DNA from: Acidobacteriota bacterium | GTDB taxonomy: Bacteria > Acidobacteriota > Terriglobia > Acidiferrales > UBA7541 | NCBI GenBank assembly: GCA_003161495.1 | Contig: PMOP01000512.1 | Span: 1,098-14,372, forward strand | Length of the DNA stretch: 13,275 bases | Direction: 5' to 3' | In this document: positions 1-6,445 of the stretch, piece after piece | Position numbering within the stretch: the first letter of the stretch is position 1 | Layout of the letters: each line of letters opens with the position of its first letter | Program-made: the position numbers and the translations under genes | The notes under the pieces: model-generated | Databases searched by the model: none | What the model was told of the DNA's origin: nothing | The model's input: the letters and a program-made list of their open reading frames with translations, nothing else

Positions 1-530
1 CCGATCGAGTCGATGACCAGAGTATCTCCCTCCCACTTGCCGATCCCCTCTCCAAAAAACGAAGGCTCGATATCCTTCGCATGCCCGCGCCCGTCGACGG
101 GGATCGTCCGAAACGTCCACATCAGCTCGTAAAGAAAAACGACGCGATTCGCGTTCTGAACAATTTCAAACGGCACGCCGCTGATGCTGGCTCGCGGAAT
201 CCCGGCAAAGAGACACAGTGCTTCCGGATTGACCGATTTCGCGAGGTTGTATTTGTACGCTTCTTCTCCGGCAGGAGTGAACGGCGGGCCGCCGACGCCC
301 TTAAACATACCGCCGAAAATCAGCGGCCCTTTCCAAAATCCGGATAGGTCCGGCTTGCCGTCAGCGTTACGTGGAGCAGGTTTCTGAGGACCCGAGGTTT
401 TTTTGATCGGCCCGGAGGCGCCGTCTAACTCCCCATAAGGATTTTCCGGCGGCGGTGTGGATTGCGCGCGTGCGAACTGCTGCAACCACAAAGACGCAGC
501 CAGAACGCCGCATGCCAACAGGAATCGCAT
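1..530 (-). CDS. Exported protein of unknown function, 3' end outside window
   Basis: The reading frame starts at ATG 530-528 and runs off the left edge without a stop, giving 176 residues. The N-terminus is a clear signal peptide (MRFLLACGVLAASLWLQQFARA, about residues 1-22), followed by a Pro-rich linker and a GKPDLSGFWKG motif near residues 57-67. I recognise that motif from many secreted proteins of unknown function in Acidobacteriota and relatives. Later segments (PFEIVQNANRVVFLYE, then GIGKWEGDTLVIDS) look like beta strands of a secreted beta-rich domain. It is divergent from the DUF6152 gene, with 91 bases between the two starts, and these two families often sit together, so a shared role at the cell envelope is possible but unproven. 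There is no Shine-Dalgarno site. A TTGACA box with a 17-base spacer places the transcript start within a few bases of the ATG, so the mRNA is probably leaderless. No enzymatic function can be assigned. Confidence 0.75.
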   Translation of the reverse strand, partial: MRFLLACGVLAASLWLQQFARAQSTPPPENPYGELDGASGPIKKTSGPQKPAPRNADGKPDLSGFWKGPLIFGGMFKGVGGPPFTPAGEEAYKYNLAKSVNPEALCLFAGIPRASISGVPFEIVQNANRVVFLYELMWTFRTIPVDGRGHAKDIEPSFFGEGIGKWEGDTLVIDSI

Positions 531-565
531 GTGCGTAAACTATCGGAGTGCTATGGCGGTGTCAA
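531..565 (-). promoter_or_regulatory. Sigma70-like promoter of the left-end exported protein
   Basis: On the minus strand, TTGACA at 565-560 is a perfect -35 box. A 17-base spacer leads to TAGTTT at 542-537, a weak -10 (3 of 6). Six bases then separate the -10 from the ATG at 530. There is no room for a ribosome binding site, so a leaderless transcript is inferred. Confidence 0.5.
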
Positions 566-585
566 GGAACGCGCTCCCTGCGGCC

Positions 586-614
586 TTGACCAGCTTCTTC
601 CCCTGTTATAGATT
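586..614 (+). promoter_or_regulatory. Sigma70-like promoter of the DUF6152 gene
   Basis: TTGACC at 586-591 (5 of 6) is followed by a 17-base spacer and TAGATT at 609-614 (4 of 6). A TG at 604-605 would alternatively give an extended -10, TATAGA at 607-612. Either choice predicts a transcript start at about 619-622, at or next to the GTG start codon at 622. This supports both that start and leaderless translation. Confidence 0.5.
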
Positions 615-621
615 GCGTTTC

Positions 622-1032
622 GTGAGAAATAAATTTGCAGTGCTGGCCGCGTTTGCCGCTTTGACGGCGGCGATGCCCGCGCTTGCCCACCATTCTTTCT
701 CCGCGGAATTCGATGGGAGCAAGCTGATCGAGCTCAAGGGCGTCGTCACTCGGATCGAATGGACGAATCCGCACGTCTATTTCTACCTTGATGTGAAAGA
801 TGACAAAGGCAACACGACGAATTGGGGCTGCGAGGCCGCGAGCCCGGGCTCGCTGCGCCGGCAAGGCTGGACGCGTGATTCCCTGAAGGTGGGAGACCAG
901 GTCATTGTCGGCGGCTACCCCGCCAGAGACGGTTCAAAACTCGCGGACGCGAGAAGAGTAACGTTGCCCGATGGCCGCAGAATTTTTGGCGGAACTCCCG
1001 GCGATGGCGGACCGGGGGATGCGAAACCTTAA
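622..1032 (+). CDS. DUF6152 family exported protein
   Basis: The protein has 136 residues with a signal peptide (basic RNK, hydrophobic FAVLAAFAALTAAM, cleavage after PALA at about residue 22). The mature part matches what I know of the DUF6152 family. It starts with HHSFSAEFD, then has KGVVTRIEWTNPHVYFYLDV, a GCEAASPGSLRRQGW segment and GDQVIVGGYPARDGS. The fold is probably a small OB-like beta barrel in the periplasm, with unknown function. The mature protein begins with two His, a possible metal site, which is conjecture. I chose GTG 622 because it gives a normal signal peptide and coincides with the predicted transcript start. An in-frame ATG at 553, preceded by GGAG, would add 23 residues before the signal peptide and overlap the promoter. 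The gene converges on the FKBP gene, with stops only 13 bases apart and no evident terminator hairpin between them. Confidence 0.8.
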   Translation: MRNKFAVLAAFAALTAAMPALAHHSFSAEFDGSKLIELKGVVTRIEWTNPHVYFYLDVKDDKGNTTNWGCEAASPGSLRRQGWTRDSLKVGDQVIVGGYPARDGSKLADARRVTLPDGRRIFGGTPGDGGPGDAKP

Positions 1033-1045
1033 GTCGCGCGTTTTC

Positions 1046-1519
1046 TCACTTCCCAACTTCAAGCAATTCCACGTCAAAAATCAGTGTTGCGTTTGGCGGG
1101 ATCGCGCCGCCTGCTCCCGCCGCTCCATAACCGAGCTGTGGCGGAATTCGCAATTGCCTTTGGCCTCCGACTTTCATTCCCGCCACTCCTTCATCCCAGC
1201 CTTTGATCACTTGTCCGGCACCGAGCGGAAATGAAAAAGGTTCGCCACGGTCGCGAGAACTGTCAAACTTTTCGCCGCTAGTCAGAAAGCCGGAGTAGTG
1301 GACTTTCACCGTGTTTCCGGGCGCTGCGGTTGCGCCGGTGCCGACCACAATGTCCCAGTACTGAAGGCCGGAAGCGGTTGTCGTCGGCGCGCCATTCACT
1401 TTCATCGGGCTCGACGTGCTGGTTGCGCCAGTGGAGCCGGGCTTTTCGGAACTGCCACAACCGAAAGCAAAACCAAGAACCATTAATAAAATGAAAACTA
1501 GACCGACTTGACGTTTCAT
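1046..1519 (-). CDS. Exported FKBP-type peptidyl-prolyl cis-trans isomerase
   Basis: The protein has 157 residues and should speed cis-trans isomerisation of X-Pro bonds in folding envelope proteins. Residues 1-20 are a hydrophobic export signal ending at Cys21, so it may be a lipoprotein, although the box AFGC is a poor lipobox. A Ser/Thr/Gly linker runs to about residue 50, followed by a single FKBP domain at 51-157. The domain has the expected landmarks: VKVHYSGFL (Tyr75), KFDSS (Phe85, Asp86), GQVIKGWDEG (Val104, Ile105, Trp108), LGYG (Tyr131) and LIFDVELL. The ATG at 1519 is set by AGGAG four bases upstream; longer reading of the frame passes through the palindromic repeat and is not credible. 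It is last in the string that starts at 6969, separated from the phosphatase only by the repeat at 1531-1605. Whether it is co-transcribed through that hairpin is uncertain. Confidence 0.9.
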   Translation of the reverse strand: MKRQVGLVFILLMVLGFAFGCGSSEKPGSTGATSTSSPMKVNGAPTTTASGLQYWDIVVGTGATAAPGNTVKVHYSGFLTSGEKFDSSRDRGEPFSFPLGAGQVIKGWDEGVAGMKVGGQRQLRIPPQLGYGAAGAGGAIPPNATLIFDVELLEVGK

Positions 1520-1530
1520 CGTGCTCCTTA

Positions 1531-1605
1531 GTAGGACGGGCCTCAGCCTGTCTGGTTTTGATTTTCGTTTGCCGGGAAAAGCAGACAGGCTGAAGCCCGT
1601 CCTAC
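1531..1605. repeat. Palindromic intergenic repeat, copy 1
   Basis: The left arm 1531-1554 starts GTAGGACGGG and the right arm 1582-1605 is its reverse complement with 23 of 24 bases matching, around a 27-base loop. It fills the gap between the PP2C and FKBP genes. The outer TAG of the right arm (minus strand 1604-1602) is the PP2C stop codon. No T tract follows, so it is not a canonical terminator, but it could stabilise or partly terminate the mRNA. Confidence 0.85.
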
Positions 1606-2600
1606 CGGGGATCCGGCGGCGGTTGCACCGGGCCTCCCGCCCGCCAGCGCTGTTCAAGCGCGGGAATGATCGCGCCGCCGATATTCGCTACGTTCAGGTC
1701 GGGCAGTGGCGGCCGCTCAGCCCAGGGATTGATCGAGCGAATTAGCGAGCCTACAAAGCGGATATTCGCCCAGAGGAAATCTTTCAGCGAAGGGTGCGGC
1801 TTCTGCCCGTTGGCCCGAACCAAAAGCACAGTCACATCGTCCTCGGTCAAATTGTCGGGATGCCGATCGGCAATTTCCCGCAGCACCGTCTTGGTCAGGA
1901 GTTGCGGTTCCACTTCCCCGACAAGGCGCACGATCCGCAATAGCCCGGCCTCGCCAAGCATCTCGCCGTCCGCATCGCGAGATTCGATCAGTGCGTCGGT
2001 GTAGGTGAGTATGCAGTCTCCGGTCTTCAGTTCCACGTCAAACTGCTCGTACTCCGACACGTCGATGATTCCCAAAGGTATATTATTCGGCGCATCATCG
2101 ATCGTCGCCTCGGCCCCCAGAAATGTCCACTCCTGCTTTGCCGCCTGGTACAAAAGTGGCCGCGGATGGCCCGCGTTGCAGACAATCAAACGCTGCGTGG
2201 GAGCAAAAAATGTGGCCACGATGGCCGTGGCGAACGTGCCGGATTCGGAGAGTTCGGTGAATTGCTGATTCAGCAGGCGCACAAATTCTGTCTGGTCCAG
2301 ACGGTTGACGAACCGCCGCATGAGCGTCCGCAGATTTGCGGCAGTGGAGGCGACCGTGTTTCCGTGTCCCGATACATCGGCCAGCAAGAGGCGCGCGATT
2401 CGCCCCGTGGCGCAGCTCGACGCGTAATAAACATCGCCTCCGCGCTCCGCGTCGCCAAATGGCTTGCTGTAAACCCAAGCGTCCAGCCCGCCCATTTCAA
2501 CGCGGCGTGTGGTGAGCTGGCTTCCGCCCCAGACTTCCATGCACGTCATCTGCTGCGCTGGTTTCCGGCCCGCGACGGGTTCATTATTTGTTTCCGGCAT
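1602..2600 (-). CDS. SpoIIE/RsbU-type PP2C serine phosphatase
   Basis: The protein has 332 residues. It is expected to remove phosphate from a phosphoserine, in this family usually on a STAS anti-anti-sigma protein, using two metal ions. Metal-site motifs are in order: GGD (54-56), DVSGHG (75-80), CNAGHP (141-146), YTDALIE (200-206) and EDDVTVLL (253-260). There is no PAS, GAF or receiver domain ahead of the catalytic domain, so no sensory input is visible. About 65 residues follow the catalytic core (KDFLWANIRFVGSLIRS, then a Pro-rich end); this tail is unusual and could be a docking segment. The ATG at 2600 has AGGAC upstream, ten bases after the lipoprotein gene ends. Its position in the same string as the STAS protein (6113-6445) and kinase (6442-6969) makes the STAS protein the obvious substrate, which is inference. 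The stop codon lies in the repeat at 1531-1605. Confidence 0.9.
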   Translation of the reverse strand: MPETNNEPVAGRKPAQQMTCMEVWGGSQLTTRRVEMGGLDAWVYSKPFGDAERGGDVYYASSCATGRIARLLLADVSGHGNTVASTAANLRTLMRRFVNRLDQTEFVRLLNQQFTELSESGTFATAIVATFFAPTQRLIVCNAGHPRPLLYQAAKQEWTFLGAEATIDDAPNNIPLGIIDVSEYEQFDVELKTGDCILTYTDALIESRDADGEMLGEAGLLRIVRLVGEVEPQLLTKTVLREIADRHPDNLTEDDVTVLLVRANGQKPHPSLKDFLWANIRFVGSLIRSINPWAERPPLPDLNVANIGGAIIPALEQRWRAGGPVQPPPDPR

Positions 2601-2610
2601 AGTTTATGTC

Positions 2611-3219
2611 CTAATTCAAAGAACGAGTTGAAAAATATTGATCCAGACTTGCTTTTATTTCGCCCATGCCGCGCTGCGCATTGCGATCCAGCGCGGCCAC
2701 TACGGCGGAAATATCCTTTTCGCTCACGGGTTCATCATGCGAGTAATAATGCGTCCAGACCGTCGACCCGGTTTTCGTTTCGCGCAATTGCAAATCCATT
2801 GTCAGGCGGGCCATGACCGGCGAGGCGGAAATTTCCTTAAAATCGTACAAGCGGCCATACAAAATAAAATCGCCATGGGAATTACTGCGCAGGGCATCCA
2901 CCGCCCGGTATTTCCCCGAGGCTCGCAGGTCACGGAGCAAAACATCCACCAGCATTTCGGTGGGAGGTTCGGCCCACTGTTGATACTGGTACGTCCCCAT
3001 GCTCTCGCCGCTCGAGCTGAACACGATGTGATCTTCCCTGTACAGGTGCGAGGCTCTCAGCGGGCCAAGCAGCAACGTCACAGGATAAGGAGCCCGTTCC
3101 GCGACGGGAGTAACATCGCCCGGAACTGTAAGCTGATAATACTTGCTGGGCCGCGCCGCTCCGCATCCGGCAAGAAGTCCCGCCGAAAGCGCCGCGATGG
3201 TGATGAATCTGCGGTTCAT
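2611..3219 (-). CDS. ABC-type transport auxiliary lipoprotein (PqiC/ABC_trans_aux type)
   Basis: The protein has 202 residues with a textbook lipobox LLAGC (Cys19), so it should be a lipoprotein. The mature protein begins with PSKYYQLTVPGD, typical of the ABC_trans_aux (DUF330) family, and continues with a vLLGPLRASHLYREDHIVF strand region and QQWAEPPTEMLVDVLLRDL. That family is the outer-membrane-side partner of MCE transporters, for example PqiC in E. coli. It lies directly after mlaD in the string, which supports a role as the receiving or bridging lipoprotein of this lipid transporter. The start is ATG 3219, preceded by AAGGAG; the frame stays open upstream only because it reads through the heptamer repeat array. 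The next gene, the phosphatase, starts ten bases after its TAG stop. Confidence 0.85.
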   Translation of the reverse strand: MNRRFITIAALSAGLLAGCGAARPSKYYQLTVPGDVTPVAERAPYPVTLLLGPLRASHLYREDHIVFSSSGESMGTYQYQQWAEPPTEMLVDVLLRDLRASGKYRAVDALRSNSHGDFILYGRLYDFKEISASPVMARLTMDLQLRETKTGSTVWTHYYSHDEPVSEKDISAVVAALDRNAQRGMGEIKASLDQYFSTRSLN

Positions 3220-3233
3220 GGAACTCCTTCTTT

Positions 3234-3380
3234 GGTGACTAGTGACTAGTGACTGGTGATAAAGGCATCGTGATTTGTGAAACTTAGTTCTCGCAACCAA
3301 GGGTCTACGAATCACAAATCACGAGTCACGAGTCACGATTCACCAGTCACTAGTCACTAGTCACCAGTCACCAGTCACTA
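3234..3380. repeat. Inverted array of degenerate heptamers (TAGTGAC type)
   Basis: The right half, 3310-3379, is ten heptamers in unbroken register, mostly AGTCAC followed by T, C or G. The left half, 3234-3282, is seven heptamers of the reverse complement, also in register. A 27-base unique spacer lies between them. The halves pair: cgtgatttgtga at 3269-3280 is exactly complementary to 3312-3323, and 3234-3260 pairs with 3338-3365 with one or two differences. It fills the gap between mlaD and the lipoprotein gene. The mlaD stop (TAG at 3380-3378) is its outermost unit, so it may act as a mRNA hairpin within the operon. Confidence 0.9.
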
Positions 3381-4343
3381 TTCCCCGCCCGTCTTGTGCT
3401 CCGGCGGATTCACCGCCCGTATCAACGAATACGGCCGCATCTTGATCGTCTCGGTAAATTCTTTCAGGTTCTCGGTGACGTGCAATAAATTGTCGAGAAG
3501 CTGGTCGATATTTTCAGAATTCACATCGAGCGTCTGGCCGAGCTGTCCGGTTAAATCCGTCAGCGACTTCAGCGTGCCCCTGAGTTCCGCCACGGCTTTA
3601 CGAATCTCCGGCTCCGTCTCGCCGATCGTGGAATCGATGTGCGCCAAAACTTCATTCGCCTGCCCGGAAGTTTTTCGGAAATCGGCGATCAGCGGCTCCA
3701 ATTTCTCGCTCAAATCATTCACGTGCTGCAGGGCCGAACGAACCTGCGGCCGGGAATCCGTAATCAGCCCACGCGTCTCGGCCAGCGTGGCCGAAAGATT
3801 CGCGCGATTTTGCGCATTCAAAAGTTCATTGACGCGATCGATGGTCACTTTTAATTCCGTCGCGCGCGCGTCCAACGTTTGAACGAGGTCCTGCGCATGC
3901 GGCGCGAGATTGTTGATTTGCTCGGCCAGGGAGTTGAAATCCACGTAATTCTCGGAGGGCAGCAACGAGCCCGCGGGCGCAATGGCGGCTCGCGCCGATC
4001 CCGGAAGGAGCTCCAGGTGATTGTCGCCGAGCGGGCTTATGCTCATGATCTTTACCTTGCTGTCCGTTTTCACGAGCACATCGGGCTGGACGCTGAACGT
4101 GAGATCGATGAACGTCGGGTCTTGCGGATCAATGCGCAGACTTTCCACGCGCCCGACTTTGGGACCTCCCGAATACCGCACGGTTGCTCCCGGTTCAAGG
4201 CCGCCTGCGAATTGAAAATGCGCATGGTAGCTCTTGACTGCGCCGCCGAATGCCCCGTTGATGGCGAAAACGGCCACCAGGAGAATGCCTCCGGCAATCA
4301 GCACAAACAATCCCACGAGCGTCTGTTCGGTTTTAGGACTCAT
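3378..4343 (-). CDS. mlaD: MlaD-like MCE-domain substrate-binding protein
   Basis: The protein has 321 residues. It has a short cytoplasmic start, a single membrane anchor at about 9-28 (LVGLFVLIAGGILLVAVFAI), and an MCE domain at about 39-117. The domain includes the central G-x-KVGRVESLRID element and ends in ISPLGDNHLELLPG. A long helical, coiled-coil-prone tail follows (about 135-310, rich in Leu, Glu, Gln and Asn), with no second MCE domain. MCE proteins form hexameric rings that bind phospholipids in the periplasm and dock on the MlaFE transporter. The C-terminal tail is much longer than in E. coli MlaD (183 residues) and resembles MCE proteins that build a tunnel or needle from their helices. 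It starts 72 bases after mlaF, with AAGGA before ATG 4343. The TAG stop is part of the heptamer repeat array. Confidence 0.9.
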   Translation of the reverse strand: MSPKTEQTLVGLFVLIAGGILLVAVFAINGAFGGAVKSYHAHFQFAGGLEPGATVRYSGGPKVGRVESLRIDPQDPTFIDLTFSVQPDVLVKTDSKVKIMSISPLGDNHLELLPGSARAAIAPAGSLLPSENYVDFNSLAEQINNLAPHAQDLVQTLDARATELKVTIDRVNELLNAQNRANLSATLAETRGLITDSRPQVRSALQHVNDLSEKLEPLIADFRKTSGQANEVLAHIDSTIGETEPEIRKAVAELRGTLKSLTDLTGQLGQTLDVNSENIDQLLDNLLHVTENLKEFTETIKMRPYSLIRAVNPPEHKTGGE

Positions 4344-4415
4344 CCTCGTCCTTGTTTGCGAGTTCTCTTATTTCCGGACTTCTCATTTTCAAGCGCTTCC
4401 ATTTTCCGGCAACTC

Positions 4416-5270
4416 TTAAGCATGACGCCGGTACTGCTCCGTGAGCGTCTGCAAATAATCCAGTTCCCCTTCCACGTCCGGCTCGGGCACTCGATCCAGA
4501 AATTGCCGCACCCTCGGTTGCGCGCTCGCCCGCATTTCCTCCGTCGTCCCGATCGCCACGACGTTCCCTTTGTCGATCAGCACCATGCGGTCCGCGATGA
4601 GAAAAGCGCTTGCGAGTTCATGCGTAACCACGATGATGGTCATGTGAAACGCTTTCTTCAATTCCAGAATCAGCTGATCGATGCCCGCCGCGATGATGGG
4701 ATCGAGCCCGGCCGATGGCTCGTCAAAAAATAAAATCTCCGGATCCATCGCCAGGGCCCTCGCAACCGCGGCCCGCTTTTTCATTCCACCGCTGAGCTGT
4801 GACGGCATATGGTACTCGAACCCGGCAAGCCCGACCTGCTCCAGCTTGAGCCGCAGCATAATCTCGATTGTGGAATCCTCGAGTTTTGTGTGTTCGCGCA
4901 GCGGCAAAGCCACATTTTCGCCTACCGTCATGGAACCGAAAAGAGCGCTTCCTTGAAACGACATCCCCGTTTTTTTCCGAATCTCGTACAGCTCTTCATG
5001 CGAGATGGCCGCTATATCCTGCCCGTTGATCCAGATCTGGCCCGAACTCGGTTTTTCAAGCCCCACGAGCGTCCGCAGAAGCGTGCTCTTTCCCGAACCG
5101 GAACCTCCCAGGATCACCAACGTCTCGCCGGCTTTCACATCAAAGTGAATGCCGTGCAGAATCTCGATCTCTCCATAACTGACACGCAGGTCCCGCAAGG
5201 AAATTACCGGATTCGCCTCACGCATGTTTGGATGTATCCGATCCATAAAAGACTCTAAGGAACTATCCAT
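4416..5270 (-). CDS. mlaF: MlaF-like ABC transporter ATP-binding subunit
   Basis: The protein has 284 residues and drives lipid movement through MlaE by ATP hydrolysis on the cytoplasmic side. It has Walker A GGSGSGKST (55-63), Q-loop SFQGSALFGSMTV (Gln106), signature LSGGMKKR (159-166), Walker B ILFFDEP (179-185), D-loop SAGLDP and switch His217 in VVTH. The SALFGSMTVGENV stretch and LSGGMKKRAAVARAL are typical of the MlaF/Ttg2A branch rather than other importers. The C-terminus, after about residue 250, resembles the MlaF extension that reaches the neighbouring subunit. ATG 5270 overlaps the end of mlaE (AATGGATAG), indicating translational coupling; a TTG two codons earlier, or Met9 or Met16, are alternatives. 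All catalytic residues are present, so it should be active. Confidence 0.92.
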   Translation of the reverse strand: MDSSLESFMDRIHPNMREANPVISLRDLRVSYGEIEILHGIHFDVKAGETLVILGGSGSGKSTLLRTLVGLEKPSSGQIWINGQDIAAISHEELYEIRKKTGMSFQGSALFGSMTVGENVALPLREHTKLEDSTIEIMLRLKLEQVGLAGFEYHMPSQLSGGMKKRAAVARALAMDPEILFFDEPSAGLDPIIAAGIDQLILELKKAFHMTIIVVTHELASAFLIADRMVLIDKGNVVAIGTTEEMRASAQPRVRQFLDRVPEPDVEGELDYLQTLTEQYRRHA

Positions 5271-6078
5271 TTCCAAGAAAGAAAAATATGGCCGTGAAGA
5301 CGAGGTCGACAGCTACAACCAGGAAAATCGAAATCACGACGGCTCTGGTGGTCGAGCGGCCCACTTGCTCCGCTCCTCCTGTCGTGGACAAGCCCTCGAG
5401 ACAGCCCACCGCCGTGATCGTCACGCCAAACATCACGCTCTTGATCAGTCCCGAAACGATATCCCGCACGTACAGCGAATCAATAGACGCCTGAATGTAT
5501 CGCCCCAAGGTAAAGTCGGCCTGGGTCACACCGAACAGCGCGCCGCCGAAAATGCCCATCGTATTGGCCCAAATCGTCAGGCACGGCAGCATCACGATCA
5601 TGGCCAGAAATTTCGGAGCCACCAGGAAATGAACGGGGTCGATGGCCATCACCTCCAGCGCGTCAATTTCTTCGGTGACCTTCATGGTCCCAATCTCCGC
5701 GGCAAATGCGGAGCCCGAGCGGCCAATCACCACGATGGCTGTGATCAAGGGGCCAAGCTCTCTCGACATGGACAACGCGACGGCCTTGGCCACGAGGCTC
5801 ATCGCGCCCAATTTGCCCAGTTCATAGGCGCTTTGCAACGCCAAAATCAAACCGATGAAAAATGTGATCAAGGAAAGGATAGGCAACGCGCGAACGCCCA
5901 CTTCCATCGCTTGCGACGCGGCGCTTTGCAAACGCAACGCCTTGCCTTGAAACGGCGCGACAAACGTGAAGTAGGCAGCGCGGGTTCCCAGCGTTGCGAG
6001 CGCGCCAAGATACGCAAGGCCGTCCGTGACGCCGGCGCCGAGTTGAGAGACGAATTCCATCGCGTTTTCCGTGGCCAT
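5263..6078 (-). CDS. mlaE: MlaE-like lipid ABC transporter permease
   Basis: The protein has 271 residues from ATG 6078. It has the MlaE/DUF140 hallmarks: an N-terminal interfacial helix (about 20-60, including LQSAASQAMEVGVRALP), a first hydrophobic block (64-84), the SRELGPLITAIVVIGRSG segment (105-122), and the family signature GTMKVTEEIDALEVM at 130-144. Hydrophobic helices follow at about 155-185, 207-229 and 245-268. It should be the inner-membrane dimer through which phospholipid passes, with MlaF below and the MlaD ring above. The frame is open to an earlier ATG at 6153, but that overlaps the STAS gene and adds a basic, non-conserved stretch. Neither start has a strong ribosome binding site, so coupling to the STAS gene 34 bases upstream is likely. 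Confidence 0.9.
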   Translation of the reverse strand: MATENAMEFVSQLGAGVTDGLAYLGALATLGTRAAYFTFVAPFQGKALRLQSAASQAMEVGVRALPILSLITFFIGLILALQSAYELGKLGAMSLVAKAVALSMSRELGPLITAIVVIGRSGSAFAAEIGTMKVTEEIDALEVMAIDPVHFLVAPKFLAMIVMLPCLTIWANTMGIFGGALFGVTQADFTLGRYIQASIDSLYVRDIVSGLIKSVMFGVTITAVGCLEGLSTTGGAEQVGRSTTRAVVISIFLVVAVDLVFTAIFFFLGNG

Positions 6079-6112
6079 TGCAAAATCAATTTTCCCGTCG
6101 AGGGGAAGGCGC

Positions 6113-6445
6113 CTATGAGGCCATTGCCTGCGTTTCGTCGTCGTAGACTTCAAAAAGTTTCAGCAGGCGCGAAATCTTCAACACTTCGCGCGGGGAATCG
6201 TTCAGACCAAACAGGACAAAGCGCAAACCCGATTCCCGCGATGCCTTGAGCCCTTCCACGAGCGAGGCCACGCCAGAACTGTCGATATACGCCACGCCCG
6301 TCAGGTTCAGGACGACTCGCGTCACGCCCTTTTCGCGGATCTCGTGCAACAACGCTTTCCTGACTTCCGGCGAATTCGACATGTCTATGTTTCCGGACAC
6401 ATCCAGAATCGTGGCCTTATCCAACTTGCGGGAAGAAATTTTCAC
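6113..6445 (-). CDS. STAS-domain protein, SpoIIAA/RsbV-like and MlaB-like
   Basis: The protein has 110 residues forming a single STAS domain: ATILDVSGNIDMSNSPEVRKAL, VVLNLTGVAYIDSSGVASLVE, LRFVLFGLNDSPREVLKISRLLKLFEVYDD. The DSSG motif (residues 55-58) places Ser57 where SpoIIAA and RsbV are phosphorylated. The start is GTG 6445, which overlaps the TGA of the kinase gene (GTGA) and has GGAGG nine bases upstream. This rules out the much longer frame that runs through the kinase gene. Two roles are possible: an anti-sigma-factor antagonist, or the MlaB subunit that binds MlaF and is needed for transporter activity in E. coli. Lying exactly between a SpoIIAB-like kinase and mlaE, it may be both, a phosphorylatable MlaB. 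That last point is inference. Confidence 0.9.
   Translation of the reverse strand: MKISSRKLDKATILDVSGNIDMSNSPEVRKALLHEIREKGVTRVVLNLTGVAYIDSSGVASLVEGLKASRESGLRFVLFGLNDSPREVLKISRLLKLFEVYDDETQAMAS

Noticed and set aside
457..621. N-terminal extension of the DUF6152 frame
   Set aside because: It would overlap the divergent gene's coding start and promoter and put 55 residues ahead of a normal signal peptide.
1046..1519. FKBP gene considered as part of the partner-switching system
   Set aside because: It follows the phosphatase but is separated by a 75-base palindrome, and a generic folding role explains it.
3310..3379. Heptamer array considered as a CRISPR
   Set aside because: Units are 7 bases with no unique spacers between them, and there are no cas genes; it is a simple tandem array.
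3879..4733. Plus-strand open frame of 284 codons opposite mlaD and mlaF
   Set aside because: Antisense shadow with low-information Arg/His-rich translation and no recognisable motif.
5224..6249. Plus-strand open frame of 341 codons opposite mlaE and mlaF
   Set aside because: It is Arg/His/Gln-rich with no domain-like pattern and lies exactly antisense to two well-supported genes; codon bias of the real genes explains it.
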